Shown here: positions 1 through 15,796 of the stretch, piece by piece
Position numbering within the stretch: the stretch's first letter is position 1
Layout: the number at the start of each line of letters is the position of its first letter
Source of the DNA: Trichoplax sp. H2
Taxonomy: Eukaryota; Placozoa; Uniplacotomia; Trichoplacea
Direction: 5' to 3'
NCBI GenBank assembly: GCA_003344405.1
Contig: NOWV01000070.1
Span: 248,001-312,000 of the forward strand
DNA: 64,000 bases
Notes under the pieces: generated by a model
What the model was told of the DNA's origin: nothing
Database searches by the model: none
Seen by the model: the letters and a program-made list of their open reading frames with translations, nothing else
Made by a program: the position numbers and the translations under genes

Positions 1-4769
<4,769 letters not shown>

Positions 4770-5450
4770 TTTGTATGATAGTACGAATTAAGCACTTGGA
4801 TTCAGAATAGTGCAAAATAAATGAAGTGGTGGTAGTAATCGTTGATGATGAATCAGATTTGCAAATTGTGCTGGTATACTATGTAGTTGAAAGAATTGGA
4901 AGAGAATGATGATTATTTTGTCATCGAGTAGGTTTTACAAAAGAAAGACAAGTTTTACCGATAGTGATGATATCAATCAATCAATTTTCACTCTTTCTCA
5001 AGTAGAAAAATGGCGGAAATGTAGCTTGAAGGTGGAGTATTTCACAAATTGGGAAATAACAGTTGCTTTAATGTGCAACACTTACGTAAAGCAACAGTCA
5101 ATAACTAAACAAGATGACTGATATCCGTTCACGATGGATCATATTTTACTTCTATACAGTATAACATAGTACTGAGCGATTCAGTAATACGGGAAAAAAT
5201 TTGAAATTTCTTGGTAGCCAATCAGGTGACGATTAGCTCTAAAATACAGTCCAGTACCAGGGACTAGTCATAAGACTGCTGGTGTAGTACTGTATCGGTC
5301 TAAGTAGTGTTTGATAGTACGCACGCACAGACGTACAGACATAAGTACACTCGTACAGACGGACTGTACAATCTTTACAGTGTACAGTACAGTAGTGGAC
5401 TATACAGTACTGTAAATTGTACAGTAGTGTAAATTGGACAACGTACTGTA

Positions 5451-5470
5451 CAGTACAGTACAGTACAGTA
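5451..5470. repeat. Perfect (CAGTA)4 microsatellite
   Basis: Four perfect tandem copies of CAGTA, preceded by GTACTGTA and followed by GTACAGTA. This is the longest uninterrupted run of the unit in the surrounding nest. Confidence 0.9.
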
Positions 5471-5857
5471 GTACAGTATGGCTCATATTGACTACCATAA
5501 TCTCGTGACCGCAAGGGCCATATGATCCTGTCCGCATGCGTACTGTATATTCGCCAAAAATGTTGTTACGTCACGTCTCGTCTCAGAGATACAAGCACTG
5601 TAGGCCCAGTGTAGGGGGACTAGGCCACTAGGGTAATCTTCTACAGTACTACTTTTTGGAATTTTGGAATATTTCTTTACGCTTTCGCTTGAGCTGGATG
5701 CAATAATACTTCGCGCAGCATGTTGAAGTCTTTGGCTACTGTTACTGTACTGTACAATTACAAATGCCAACAAAAGACGAACAAGGAAAACAAGCAATTA
5801 ACATTGTCTTTATTGACTTATCTTAACATTTTGTGCACGCACGCGCTGTCTTCCTCG

Positions 5858-5877
5858 TGTACATTGTATAATGTACA
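5858..5877. repeat. Short hairpin-forming inverted repeat
   Basis: Arms TGTACATT (5858-5865) and AATGTACA (5870-5877) are perfectly complementary around the 4-base loop GTAT. It lies inside the palindrome nest. Confidence 0.8.
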
Positions 5878-5923
5878 ATACAATGTACAGTACTGTACAC
5901 CTCTACGGGTCGTGTGTCAAAAC

Positions 5924-5964
5924 TTTCAATACTGTACAGTACAGTGTACTGTACAGTATTGAAA
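5924..5964. repeat. 41-base near-perfect palindrome, 20-base arms
   Basis: The left arm at 5924-5943 (TTTCAATACTGTACAGTACA) and the right arm at 5945-5964 are exact reverse complements, separated by the single base G at 5944. This could extrude as a cruciform or form a strong hairpin in RNA. Confidence 0.9.
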
Positions 5965-6035
5965 CTCCAGGCTGTCGGGCGTGGCGAGTGAGTACTGTAC
6001 TGTGCACATTGTACTGTACGGGACGTGTAAAACCT

Positions 6036-6071
6036 TTGACTCATTGCAACTTTCAACTGCAAATGAGTCAA
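6036..6071. repeat. Inverted repeat with two AP-1-like TGASTCA sites
   Basis: Arms TTGACTCATT (6036-6045) and AATGAGTCAA (6062-6071) are perfectly complementary with a 16-base loop. Each arm contains a TGACTCA/TGAGTCA heptamer, the consensus of bZIP AP-1 sites. Binding is inferred only from the motif. Confidence 0.6.
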
Positions 6072-7457
6072 CAACCTAAAGTACTGTACAGTGTACAGTA
6101 CACTCAGTACAGTATTCAAGTGACTCTCGGCCAGTGTACAGTACGGTACGGTACAGTCCATGTTAGCCATGCATACTGCGCAAGAACCAAGATGACGACA
6201 GAATGGACGTTAGCATTAGGATTACAAGCGTCAATCTTCATTAGATCCCTTGCTTCTCGTGTGCTGGCAATGATTGCCGTCGATTGTTGAATTCTGCTGA
6301 TCAAGCCATTCTTGCCATCATCACTGAGCCTTTTACCCTGACTTAAAAGTAAGTATAGCCCGGCATAGCTAGAATCATTTGCATAGGATTGGTAATCTTT
6401 CCAATAGACATCCTAAGCATCATCACAGTACAGTAATAGCCATGTAGAATAGCATAGTATACTGGACAATATCAGCGATCGGACAGGAAGAATACTTAAT
6501 TGTCAGTAATTATAACTACTATACACTATGTGCTGTACGATTGTTATCTTCACCTGGATGGTTAAATGCTTGCACAATTTTGTCGCCAAAATAAATCATG
6601 CAGAATATTGTTCAAGTATTAAAATATTGCAAACTCGATCGAAACTACTGTCATCCAATTTCCTTTCTACTTTTGCCACCATTGCCAGTCATAACAACCA
6701 TGATCGATGCTTCTCATTTTGTGATTGTATAGGTTACAAACCACCCCACCCCCATGAAACGAAGTACGCCCGCAACATATTCTTTCTATTTACGGTCATC
6801 AGCAAATTTACTTTTCTTCCATTTTTGAACGTCAATTGTACAATATACTTCGTGATCACTGCAGGTTGTACTAACTCTTCTCTCGACAGTAGTCTACCGT
6901 GATTTATCGTAGATAGAGCTCAATATTGACTAGAATGCTATCCAAAATAATGAAAGGAATACATTGTCCATTGATGCAATTACCGTAAAATAACTTGCAA
7001 CGCATTTCAAGCAGTGGAGTTGGCCTTCTTTCTTTTAATGATATCATAAAAAAACACCAAGTCAAGTATGTACTCAACCGTAGGTGGTAGTAACTGGTAG
7101 AATCGTCCCAAGTAGGATAACAGTTACACTTACTAATTACATAGTGCTTCATTTTTCACCAGTAGATTAGACCGATATAGTGATTGTTAACTACAAAGTG
7201 GCCTTAATAAGGCTGTACTGTATACCACGACAGTACAAAACAGTATTAGAGAATTGAGTTCAATCAACTTGGACAGCTTATTCCCCTTTCGACGGCCATC
7301 ATAATTATTCCAAGTATTCACAGCGATCAATCCTGCCTAACAAGTGTAGCGTATCTCGTGCTGTAGCTTACTACTTAACATCCAATCGTGTACCGAGAAG
7401 ACACTGACGATCAAGTTATTCAATTGGTAATCCGGTTAAGAAATTGATCGATCTACC

Positions 7458-10400
7458 ATGCCTCAAATGATAGAGGACAATCTTTGTGGTACGGTGTTAC
7501 TACTTCAAGACGAAAAAGACAAAGGAAGGGAAATCTGGACATCAGTCTATTTATCACTATGTAAGGAGTTAGCACTGTTGGAACTTCACAATGAGAAGCC
7601 TAAGGTAAAAAAAAAAAACAATATGGAGAAAATAAAAGTTGAATGAATTCTAGTCTCAATGTACACATTGGGTTGTACAGATGCTACGCGTTGCACTTCC
7701 ACCCAAGTTTATATTTTCAACAAATTATAATGTACTGTTAGTAATACTGTATATACAATGACGCCAGTAGCAGCATCTGCCGATAGATTGATGTCGTTAT
7801 TACTTCAATGATAGTGTAATAGTTGTTGTAAGTGATGGCTTTTATAGATGTTATTATTGTTTGGCATTTTTTTGAAGATATTGAGCAACATTGATGAAAA
7901 GATTTCATCAAAGTTATGTCTACGATGATACAACAACATTTTCACTCCCTTCTTCGCATCAATACGCTTATGACTACTATCAGTTCAATAGCTGATATTA
8001 GGCATTACATTCATCGAAAGTGTATTTGATTTAATAACAAACAAGGCAACTGTATCCGTATGCCAGGTTTTGATTACATTTCAACTTGTCTTGAAAAGTC
8101 ATCGATATTGTCAGACAGATTTTAAAATTAGGCCTACAATCATGTAAAAAGGATAACATGAGTTTTCAATAGTAAAGATTGTATTGTATAATTTCAATAC
8201 ATGAAAAATACATGGGTGCGGACACTATAGTATTTATTGTTTTTAAAATACTTTTAAAGTTGTTTTGATATGATAAAACCTACATTGTAAATTTTTTTTT
8301 CTCCCTTTTTATTAATTTCCACTCCTTACAGTTGAAATGATTATAACTAGTGACGGTAGTATACTTTTTTTAACTGCTATGGCTGGCGTTAATTAAATTT
8401 TTATTATAGATATTGATAAGCATGACCTTTGTAAATCGATATAAATTTGCATTTTACTAGTTTTTAAATCTCTTACTAGGATAAAAGACTTCCGTAATGT
8501 ACTATATATGCAATTTTAGCCTCTTTTATAAGTAGCCATTATAAATTAAATTGCGTTACATTCAGTTATTATGGACACGAAGAACAACGATAATTTACTT
8601 TGAAGGTTATAAACTTCGTTCTTTAAATCTCCAATCGACATCAATAATAATACGTAAAAGTTCTACTACTTAGGGCGTTAACTTTGAAGGATTGACATTA
8701 CTCTTGATTTGCGGTATATGAGCGTTCTGTATTCCCTGTAACTAAATATTCGGTGTTTAAGAGTAAATTAGAACGTTGTATAAATATCGATATAAGCAGT
8801 ACAAGTGCATATTTTAAAAGAATAAGATCTTGTCCTTTTCAATACATGTTACTGATAGTATAAGTAGTATCTAATTCTTGTAATTCTTCCGACTATGTCA
8901 TATGGCTTTCTAGAAAAATGCGGAGCCTGCAGAACACTTAGATCTACGATATGTAACCCAAGTGAGTTTGTAAATTATTCTTAAATGGCGAACATCTTAT
9001 TTGAAGATAAAATTTATTTATTATCCTGTTGTTGATTACGTTCGTCGCTGTTCGTATTATGTGATTGTTAAAATACTACTGTATTGATAACAATGGCTGT
9101 CATGTTAATATACGCAGTAATTAGCATGCCAATTATGGTAGTGCCCTTTAGTTCTAATGCATCTAAACGATGATATCGCCTATAGATTTCTGTTCATGGT
9201 ATGTAATACTGTCTTTATACGACACAATGCTTTGAAATTGACGGTAATTACTTTGCTTTAATAATCGTGTCAAGTTAGCGTAGTGGTACCTTGCACGATT
9301 TAACTTATTGTTCCTCATTAGTTAATGGATACATAGTCGACTTTTCGTTGATAATGGTATAAGATATTACAATTGTAATTTCTTTAACCTTCGATATTGG
9401 ATTGATAAAGAAAACATAATTTAATTAATTGATATATTATTGACAAAACCAATGTTCTACTTATGGCTACAAATGCTATCCTTAAAACTTGGCGTAGATT
9501 TCTCAAAAAGATACTAAGAAGAAACATGAATTTTGTTTCGGTAAGTAAATACTATAAGTCCGGATTATTCTAACTTTATAGCGTCTTGCTCTAGAAAAAT
9601 TCGAGATAACCATCAACTAATATTATGTTACTGTGTTGTCTGATAATCCCTTCTATCACATTATTGTCTTCATATGCTGTCTGTAGTATTTTTTCTCTAA
9701 ATTATTGATGTAATCATTTCCTAATGACTTAGAGAAGCATTCAGAATGATACGTTGTTTTCTCCATTAGAAATTATGACAATCAAAAAGCCCAATTACTA
9801 TTTATTTAAAGTACCTACAGCTGAGGAACGTCAGGAATGGGTCAGTGCTATCACTACAGCGACAAATGTAAGTTTACGTTACTGCTTAAGGATGGACAGT
9901 GATATCCGCTATACGAATATAACTAAATCAATGGGTTATTGTATAGTGTCGGCAATATCGAACGATAACTAACCTTATTAAATGAGTAATAAGGATATAA
10001 TCAATTGCTTCATTACTGTAGCCGAAGTTTTATTAATTAGTATAATAAATTACGACTTATATCATGCAGTTTATATGCATTGTGCATGCACGGTAGTAAT
10101 AGTATTTACTTATTCATATACTTTTGCAAGCATGTACGCTTAAACATTCATGCAATCCTATAATAGTATGTTTGTACTGTAGAGAGGAATGTACATTTTA
10201 AATTTATTTGTTATCTCATAACTTATGGTATGCATTAATATTATATGCATATTTAAATGTACTGTACAGAATCCAAATTCTTGGAAAAAGAGATTACCGA
10301 CCAATGTTATTAAACCTACCCAAGGCAAGCTGAAGATTGCTAGTGAACTAGCAGAACAAAACTACCTAGATAGCGGAAAAATGGGTGTCAGGAATGATAT

Positions 10401-11818
10401 AGTCGGTGGTTTAGTGCTTAAAACACCAATAAAGGTTATTTTTATTCTATGTAATAGCTGCAGGTTACAAATTTATTGGTAAATAATAGTAAAAGTTGAT
10501 CGAGGTATAACAGACGGCAGTTTAAGTATTTTTAGGCATTAGATTATCCGTGAATGTAAATATCATGCTGAAATACTTAAGATGTTTTTTTATATCGAAT
10601 TCTTTATATCAGCTAGGAGATGATGTAGTACAAAGCGACAGTGATAGTGAAGGTTTAAGTGAAAGGTTAAAACGAGTCGTTAGGGCTAGACAGGAAGCAA
10701 CCGTTGCATTTAAAGAGACACAGTACCTTCGAGACAACAGGAATGTCGTTCGTACTGGAATTTGTCATAAGCAAGGAGATAAAGTTAGGAAATGTGCAAT
10801 GTTTTCATTTAATGCTATCGTTGCTTTGATCATAGAAGTGGAACAGTTGAATGATGGATACTGTATGTCATTACGATTTTAGTATTACAATATGTTAAGG
10901 CTGTGTTGAAGAAAATAGATTATATGATTGACATAACTTACCGCAGCAATTTAGGTTAATGACTGCATCGGCAATAGTATATGTATGTTTTAAAATGTGA
11001 AATGCTTGGTATAATTTGCTATGTAAACTTGTACTAAAGTAACTCTCTAAATTTATAGATTAAAAATTGGAAGAAAAGGTTTTTCATCCTTGATGCGGTC
11101 AAGTTGAGATATTTCAGACATGAGACGGTAAAAACAAGCAACGGCTGCTTTTATTGTAAATATATGGATAAATGTATTAGGGTGTATATACGATATCAAT
11201 TCTTCATTATAAATATTTAATCAAAAGGATCCTGAAGCCCTTAAGACCATATACATGTGGGAGGTGACAGCCGTTTCCAAAAGTGATCCGTAAGAAGAGC
11301 TTTTATATTGAGAATCTTTAGAAGTGATGCTTTTTCTAAAGCATTCTATTGCTTCACCATACAATCTTAGAATTCATAATAGGGAACATCTTTTCAAATT
11401 GGAGACCAATAATAGGACGTTTTATATTCAGGTTCCATTTCTTGAAATCAATTTTACCAATGATATGTAGAATATATAATCAAATTCTTGCTAAATAGTG
11501 CCAATTTATAATAAAATATGGTATTATTCTGTAGCCCGAAAACGATAAAGATAGAGATGAATGGATTGAAGCGATTAAGAGCGTGATGTTTAGAAGAGAT
11601 CTGAGAAGAAGGAGTAGTTCTTTGGTAGTAAAGTTTCAATAATGACAACGTATAGCGGATAGAGTAGCGCGGTAATTTTAACCTAACGTTATGAAACTTT
11701 TTATTTAATTTTAATTATGTAGGACCAAATGACGGCATCGAGTTTACGCTCAATTTATAGCGGTAAATCTCGTCGTCAATCTCCTGCTAATAATGGCGAT
11801 ACTGGATCAAAACAATAG
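7458..11818 (+). CDS. PLEKHA1: Tandem PH-domain adaptor, TAPP/PLEKHA1-2-like
   Basis: Likely phosphoinositide-binding adaptor acting at the plasma membrane. Eleven exons (7458-7604, 8914-8961, 9498-9540, 9770-9867, 10270-10434, 10613-10783, 11059-11127, 11228-11289, 11371-11431, 11535-11624, 11723-11818) sum to 1050 bases, giving 349 residues plus TAG. PH1 occupies roughly residues 1-112. Its landmarks are an N-terminal CG, then LDLRYVTQ, then HEFCF, then YYLFKVPTAEERQEWVSAI, spaced as in TAPP1 PH1. PH2 (about 210-320) has KQGDKIKNWKKRFFILD, a basic phosphoinositide-binding motif like that which recognises PtdIns(3,4)P2 in TAPP, then RTFYIQ and DEWIEAI. The linker is polar with an acidic SDSDSEG patch. 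Exon 4 must start at 9770 to keep frame with exon 3. The C-terminus (GDTGSKQ) lacks the PDZ-ligand end known for vertebrate TAPPs. DAPP1-type proteins are less likely because no SH2 domain is present. Confidence 0.85.
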
Positions 11819-11838
11819 CTGTGGTATACTGCTTGGTC

Positions 11839-11844
11839 AATAAA
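11839..11844 (+). terminator. Polyadenylation signal AATAAA of the TAPP-like gene
   Basis: Canonical AATAAA 21 bases after the TAG stop at 11816-11818. Its position agrees with a short 3' UTR. Confidence 0.5.
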
Positions 11845-14800
11845 TTTTTACTTGCTACTATTAAATATGCTGAATTGTTTTTTTATTACGTACTATTGTA
11901 TCTTGAGATTTTTAACATTAATAATATAAATCGAATTGTAAAGACTGATCAATGATATGGTCTTATATTGTATTATAATTACGGTGCATATTTTACTGCC
12001 GATTTGCTATCATTGATGAATGATTCTATTTTTGATAAGAAACCAGCTATATCGCTTCGTAGTACCTTAATGAATGAATGATTACACAGTGGATAATTAT
12101 ATTTGCAATATGAAATTAGTTGGCTATATTTTTATGACATCTGAACCACTGTATCCTTATCTTAGCTTTTGCTGGAATTTCCAAATTACCAAATATATTA
12201 CACACCAAAAAATCAGAATAATCTTTACTCTATGTTAGCTTAGTAGACTTCTAATTGGTGTCAATTCATGGACTGCGCTTAGATTTACTAAAAATTTACT
12301 TGAACTAATTGTGTACCTATTTCTTGTATATTGCTTGCGTTTGGCTTGTTTTAATGCTCAAATATGACTATTTCTTTACATTGAAGCGTTACGTATTTTA
12401 CTGAGGCGTAGGTACGAATTATATAATCAATTGTAATGTAATATCTCAACAACGTTGGCTGGTTCATTTGGAATATACGAACGCGATTGATATTTTTATC
12501 TAAATTTAACATTTAGCGTACTTTTTATCGCAATTATTGCATTATCATGCGTTTCAAATCCGAAAGGCAAAGATTATTTGAAAGTCTTTCGTCTTTTATG
12601 TGTATTTTTACGGTTGAAAATACTATCATTGCAAAATCAAATAGTACGGTACATAAACTGCGAACAATTATTCTTATACTGTGTATGGTTTTGTTGCAGA
12701 GATTGTAGATGCTATGTAATAATGACACTGCTAATTATCGTAAAATTAAGATGGTTGCATCTGAGATGATACTATTAATAATAGCTATGGTATTAGTTCG
12801 GTAATGACTTAGAACTAGAGGTATGCACATAAAAAAATTACTTTACGGTTGTAAACCTACAGTACGTATGTATAGACAGACATAAATAGACTCAATGGAA
12901 CTTTAGTATGTATACTTTGGTATATATATTTATATGAGAGCATGTATCATAAATCAAATACAGAAGGGATACGCATAGTAGAGTCATATTCATAGAATAT
13001 ACCAAGATAATTTATACAGTAATGTTTATAAACAAAGATATTTTCAAAAGTAATACGAATGTGAGTCTATTTCAATACCATGCACTAATATAAATACGGT
13101 ACTATACAAAAGCAATGTTTATATTCTAACTTTAAGAGCCGTTTTACGCCAACATATATACTAGTTTACTTACTTGTTATAGAGTTTATCAGAGCGAGTA
13201 CTAGGCAAGAGAGCGATTAAACAAATTATACTCGTATATTACGCAGTGTATAGAGCATAATACAATACAATATATGATTCGTAGGGTATATTTTTACAAC
13301 AGCCTCCTACATCAGCATTAGAATTATCAATTGATCAATTACAAAGATTAGTTTATTCATTCCTAGTATATGTTTCGTAACAGCATACAACACATCGGTA
13401 TTATAATAGATATGCTAGGATATTCAATTTCCGAATAAAAAGCTATGTACAGATGTACTTTAAATATACAGAAAACAGATATCTTTCTACAGGGCGATAA
13501 TTCGAACGGTGGGCATGCTAGCAAGTACAAAAACCCATACGATGCTGCACATGTAATAACACTATGGCCAACCTACTGCTATCGAACTATTCGATAACAT
13601 GTATTGAAATTCAGAAATTTTTAATCCAAAAACTGATGTAGATAACGGAGTCAATATTTTAAAAATATCGTTATAAATACAAAATAATGAATAGATTGTC
13701 CAAAAAAAAATTCTTCCTATGCTTATTTATAATTTATAAATAAAGGAGGGTATGTCAAAGCAGTTTTGGTGAATTATATATATTGCATAGAAGTACATTA
13801 GACGTCAAAATCATACCAATCTAAGATAGTTTACAATAATAGTTATGTATAATTGATGTCTTTGATATATAGTTCACGTATATTGAATTTAGCTTCGTAG
13901 AAGGTAATACTATTACTGAATTTTATTTGCATATCAATTGATGTAAGTTCAAGTGATGTTGTTCACAATTTTTATTTTCTAAACATGTTTAGTATCGTAT
14001 TTAAGCAGCCACACTATTTCTGTGAAGTTCGTTCATAGTCCTTGATTTTCAAGACTTGCTGTTGTAAGAAACTGTACCTTTCTACTAGGGCTTGTGATGG
14101 AATCACACAGTATCGCAAATCATTAGAGAATCAGTAACATAATCTGTCATAGTAACATTCTTGGTCTGATTTAGACGTTGAGTAGAGTTAACAAAACATA
14201 TTTTATTACAGAAGAAGCTGCTAAACAAGCGCTTTCAAAGGGAAAGATATTCAGTACTTACAAGTACAGATTCTCTGATGAATTATACAGGAGCATCAGA
14301 TACCCTTTATGTTTTACTAGTAGGTTGTGTATCAGTTACAAAGATCGGCTAACGATATTAGTTAGACATATGTGTGCATAGGAGTGGTGGTACTACCAAA
14401 GCAGTGAAAGCAATACAAATAACGCCGCTAATGATCAATTTTTACCTTGATATTTCATCTTAATGTTGATAATACAGTATCGACCTCTAAAACTTATTTT
14501 ACAAGAATGTTATCGCAATTACTGAAGTGCACCATTAATTAAGAGTAATAGGTTAATTGCTATACAACCAAGAAGATATCAGCAATACTGTAATATAGCG
14601 ATGAATGTATCGCTTGGTGTTTTGTCTTATTTAATAAAGTAATAGCACAATATCAAAGTAGTAACAGAAATAGTGATGAATCTTATTGCCGGATATCTTA
14701 TCTTACTGTGGATCAATCCAATCATCACTAAACATGATAGGTACAGTAACGGCAAGTGTTTCTTTACTAATCATAAACTAAATTAACAATTAATTGATCA

Positions 14801-14983
14801 ACCAAATTGTGAAGCTGTCCATCATAATCTGTTCATAATCGTAAAGGAAATAGCGACATGTACTTTGATGGTTATTCAAGGTGGAAAGATTAAGCAGTGT
14901 TACTAGCTGAGATTTGTAGATGGACGATAATACTGTCCATATACTCAATTGATTAATTAATTATTTAATGGTATTCATATCGT
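11845..14983. other. Intergenic region, no gene recognised
   Basis: About 3.1 kb of AT-rich sequence between convergent genes. Only short open frames occur, with no splice-linked conserved motif. A 60-codon open stretch at 14205-14381 follows a good acceptor (TTACAG) but is open in two frames and could not be tied to any family or to neighbouring exons. Confidence 0.6.
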
Positions 14984-15796
14984 CTAAATATTTTCCCAAT
15001 CACTAATAGTATCATGTAGCAAATAGGCCTGAATAAACTTGACAAATTTGTCGGGGAATTGATGTTGTATAAAATGGCAACCACTAGGGATGACATATAA
15101 TTGAGATCCTGCAATATTCTCTCGCTGATAGTAAGCATGAACAAGAGATGTGAGAGAATCATTTTCACCATGTAGAATAATTGTTGGACTTTGAATTTTA
15201 CTTAATTCTGACTGACATAAGCCCTGAGCTTTGCGAAGTAATATTGATTGTGTTTTTAAGTAGTTAGCGTAGCATTGTTGATAGGTTGCTATATCACCGT
15301 GAATTTTAAGATAGTCGTTTAAAACTTTTGGATTATTGTTCTCAACTTTTTCAAATCGACTAATCATTGCAAGTTCTTCTTTGGTATAATAAGAGCGTGT
15401 TGATAGTAAAATCAATTTTTTAACACTAGCCGGATACTTAGCCGCTAAAATAATAGCTGATACACCACCGTCACAAAATCCTAGGACTGAATATTTTTCA
15501 AAACCTAATTCTTTCATCATAGCAGCACAATCTTCAGCATCTTTACAATAAAAATCTAATGGATATTCACGAATTTGGGGAGGTTTAGATTGACCACAAC
15601 CACGAACATGAAATGTGACGATTCGTAAATGATCGGGAACATTTTGTGTAAAATAAGAAAATTCAATATCGCTAGCGCCAATGTTACCTGGTATGATAAC
15701 CAAGATCTCTTCACCGTTACCCCATAATGAATAGTAGATCTTTACTTTCATCGTAGAAGATTTTACGTTGATGATGTTGCTTAACATTTTAAACAT
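14984..15796 (-). CDS. BPHL: BPHL-like alpha/beta hydrolase with Cys nucleophile
   Basis: Intronless 270-residue member of the valacyclovir hydrolase (BPHL) branch of alpha/beta hydrolases, which in mammals cleave amino acid esters. The family pattern is clear: oxyanion-side IIPGNIGASDIEF (35-47), VRGCGQSKPP (64-73), nucleophile elbow GFCDGG (106-111), HGENDSL with acid Asp213, and GCHFIQHQF with His241. Human BPHL has GWSDGG at the elbow, whereas here codon 108 (15475-15473) is TGT, so the triad would be Cys-Asp-His. Length is close to the family's. Three Met codons lie near the N-terminus (1, 4, 16); the first is used because the segment after it resembles the leading beta strand. No targeting peptide is obvious. 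Stop to start is uninterrupted and the other core residues are kept, which argues against a decayed copy. Confidence 0.9.
   Translation of the reverse strand: MFKMLSNIINVKSSTMKVKIYYSLWGNGEEILVIIPGNIGASDIEFSYFTQNVPDHLRIVTFHVRGCGQSKPPQIREYPLDFYCKDAEDCAAMMKELGFEKYSVLGFCDGGVSAIILAAKYPASVKKLILLSTRSYYTKEELAMISRFEKVENNNPKVLNDYLKIHGDIATYQQCYANYLKTQSILLRKAQGLCQSELSKIQSPTIILHGENDSLTSLVHAYYQRENIAGSQLYVIPSGCHFIQHQFPDKFVKFIQAYLLHDTISDWENI

Larger units (their letters stand above)
5330..6160. repeat. TACAGTAC/GTACTGTAC palindromic repeat nest
   Basis: The block is crowded with the pentamer CAGTA and its palindromic compounds GTACTGTAC and TACAGTAC. A perfect (CAGTA)4 run lies at 5451-5470, and scattered partial copies extend from about 5340 to 6160. 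Because the unit is nearly self-complementary, both strands give open frames rich in Tyr-Cys-Thr-Val-Gln, which are artefacts. The block contains several inverted repeats (5858-5877, 5924-5964, 6036-6071). It could be a foldback element, an expanded microsatellite or a protein-binding array. Base composition looks less AT-rich than the flanks. Confidence 0.7.
4770..7457. promoter_or_regulatory. Divergent intergenic region between kinesin-5 and TAPP-like genes
   Basis: The kinesin-5 start codon (4769, minus) and the TAPP-like start codon (7458, plus) face away from each other across 2.7 kb, so promoters for both should lie here. No TATA box or start element could be assigned. The stretch includes the palindrome-rich block described separately (about 5330-6160). 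Several open frames cross it but none looks like protein. From 6300 to 7457 nothing beyond ordinary AT-rich sequence is seen. Confidence 0.5.

Noticed and set aside
4906-5121. 71-codon plus-strand frame upstream of kinesin-5
   Set aside because: Low-information composition, no homology seen, and it lies in the divergent promoter.
5492-5797. 101-codon minus-strand frame with a hydrophobic, signal-peptide-like start
   Set aside because: It runs into the repeat nest, has no recognisable domain and no supporting exon structure.
5239-6304. Overlapping open frames on both strands rich in Tyr-Cys-Thr-Val-Gln
   Set aside because: They are translations of the near-palindromic TACAGTAC repeat, open on both strands for the same reason, with no splice sites or family resemblance.
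9733-9769. Extending TAPP-like exon 4 upstream to the acceptor at 9732
   Set aside because: It breaks phase with exon 3 (9498-9540). The acceptor CCATTAG before 9770 restores frame and the TAPP spacing between FCF and YYLF.
14178-14381. 67-codon open stretch after a TTACAG acceptor
   Set aside because: Two frames are open, no start or neighbouring exon fits, and no family was recognised.
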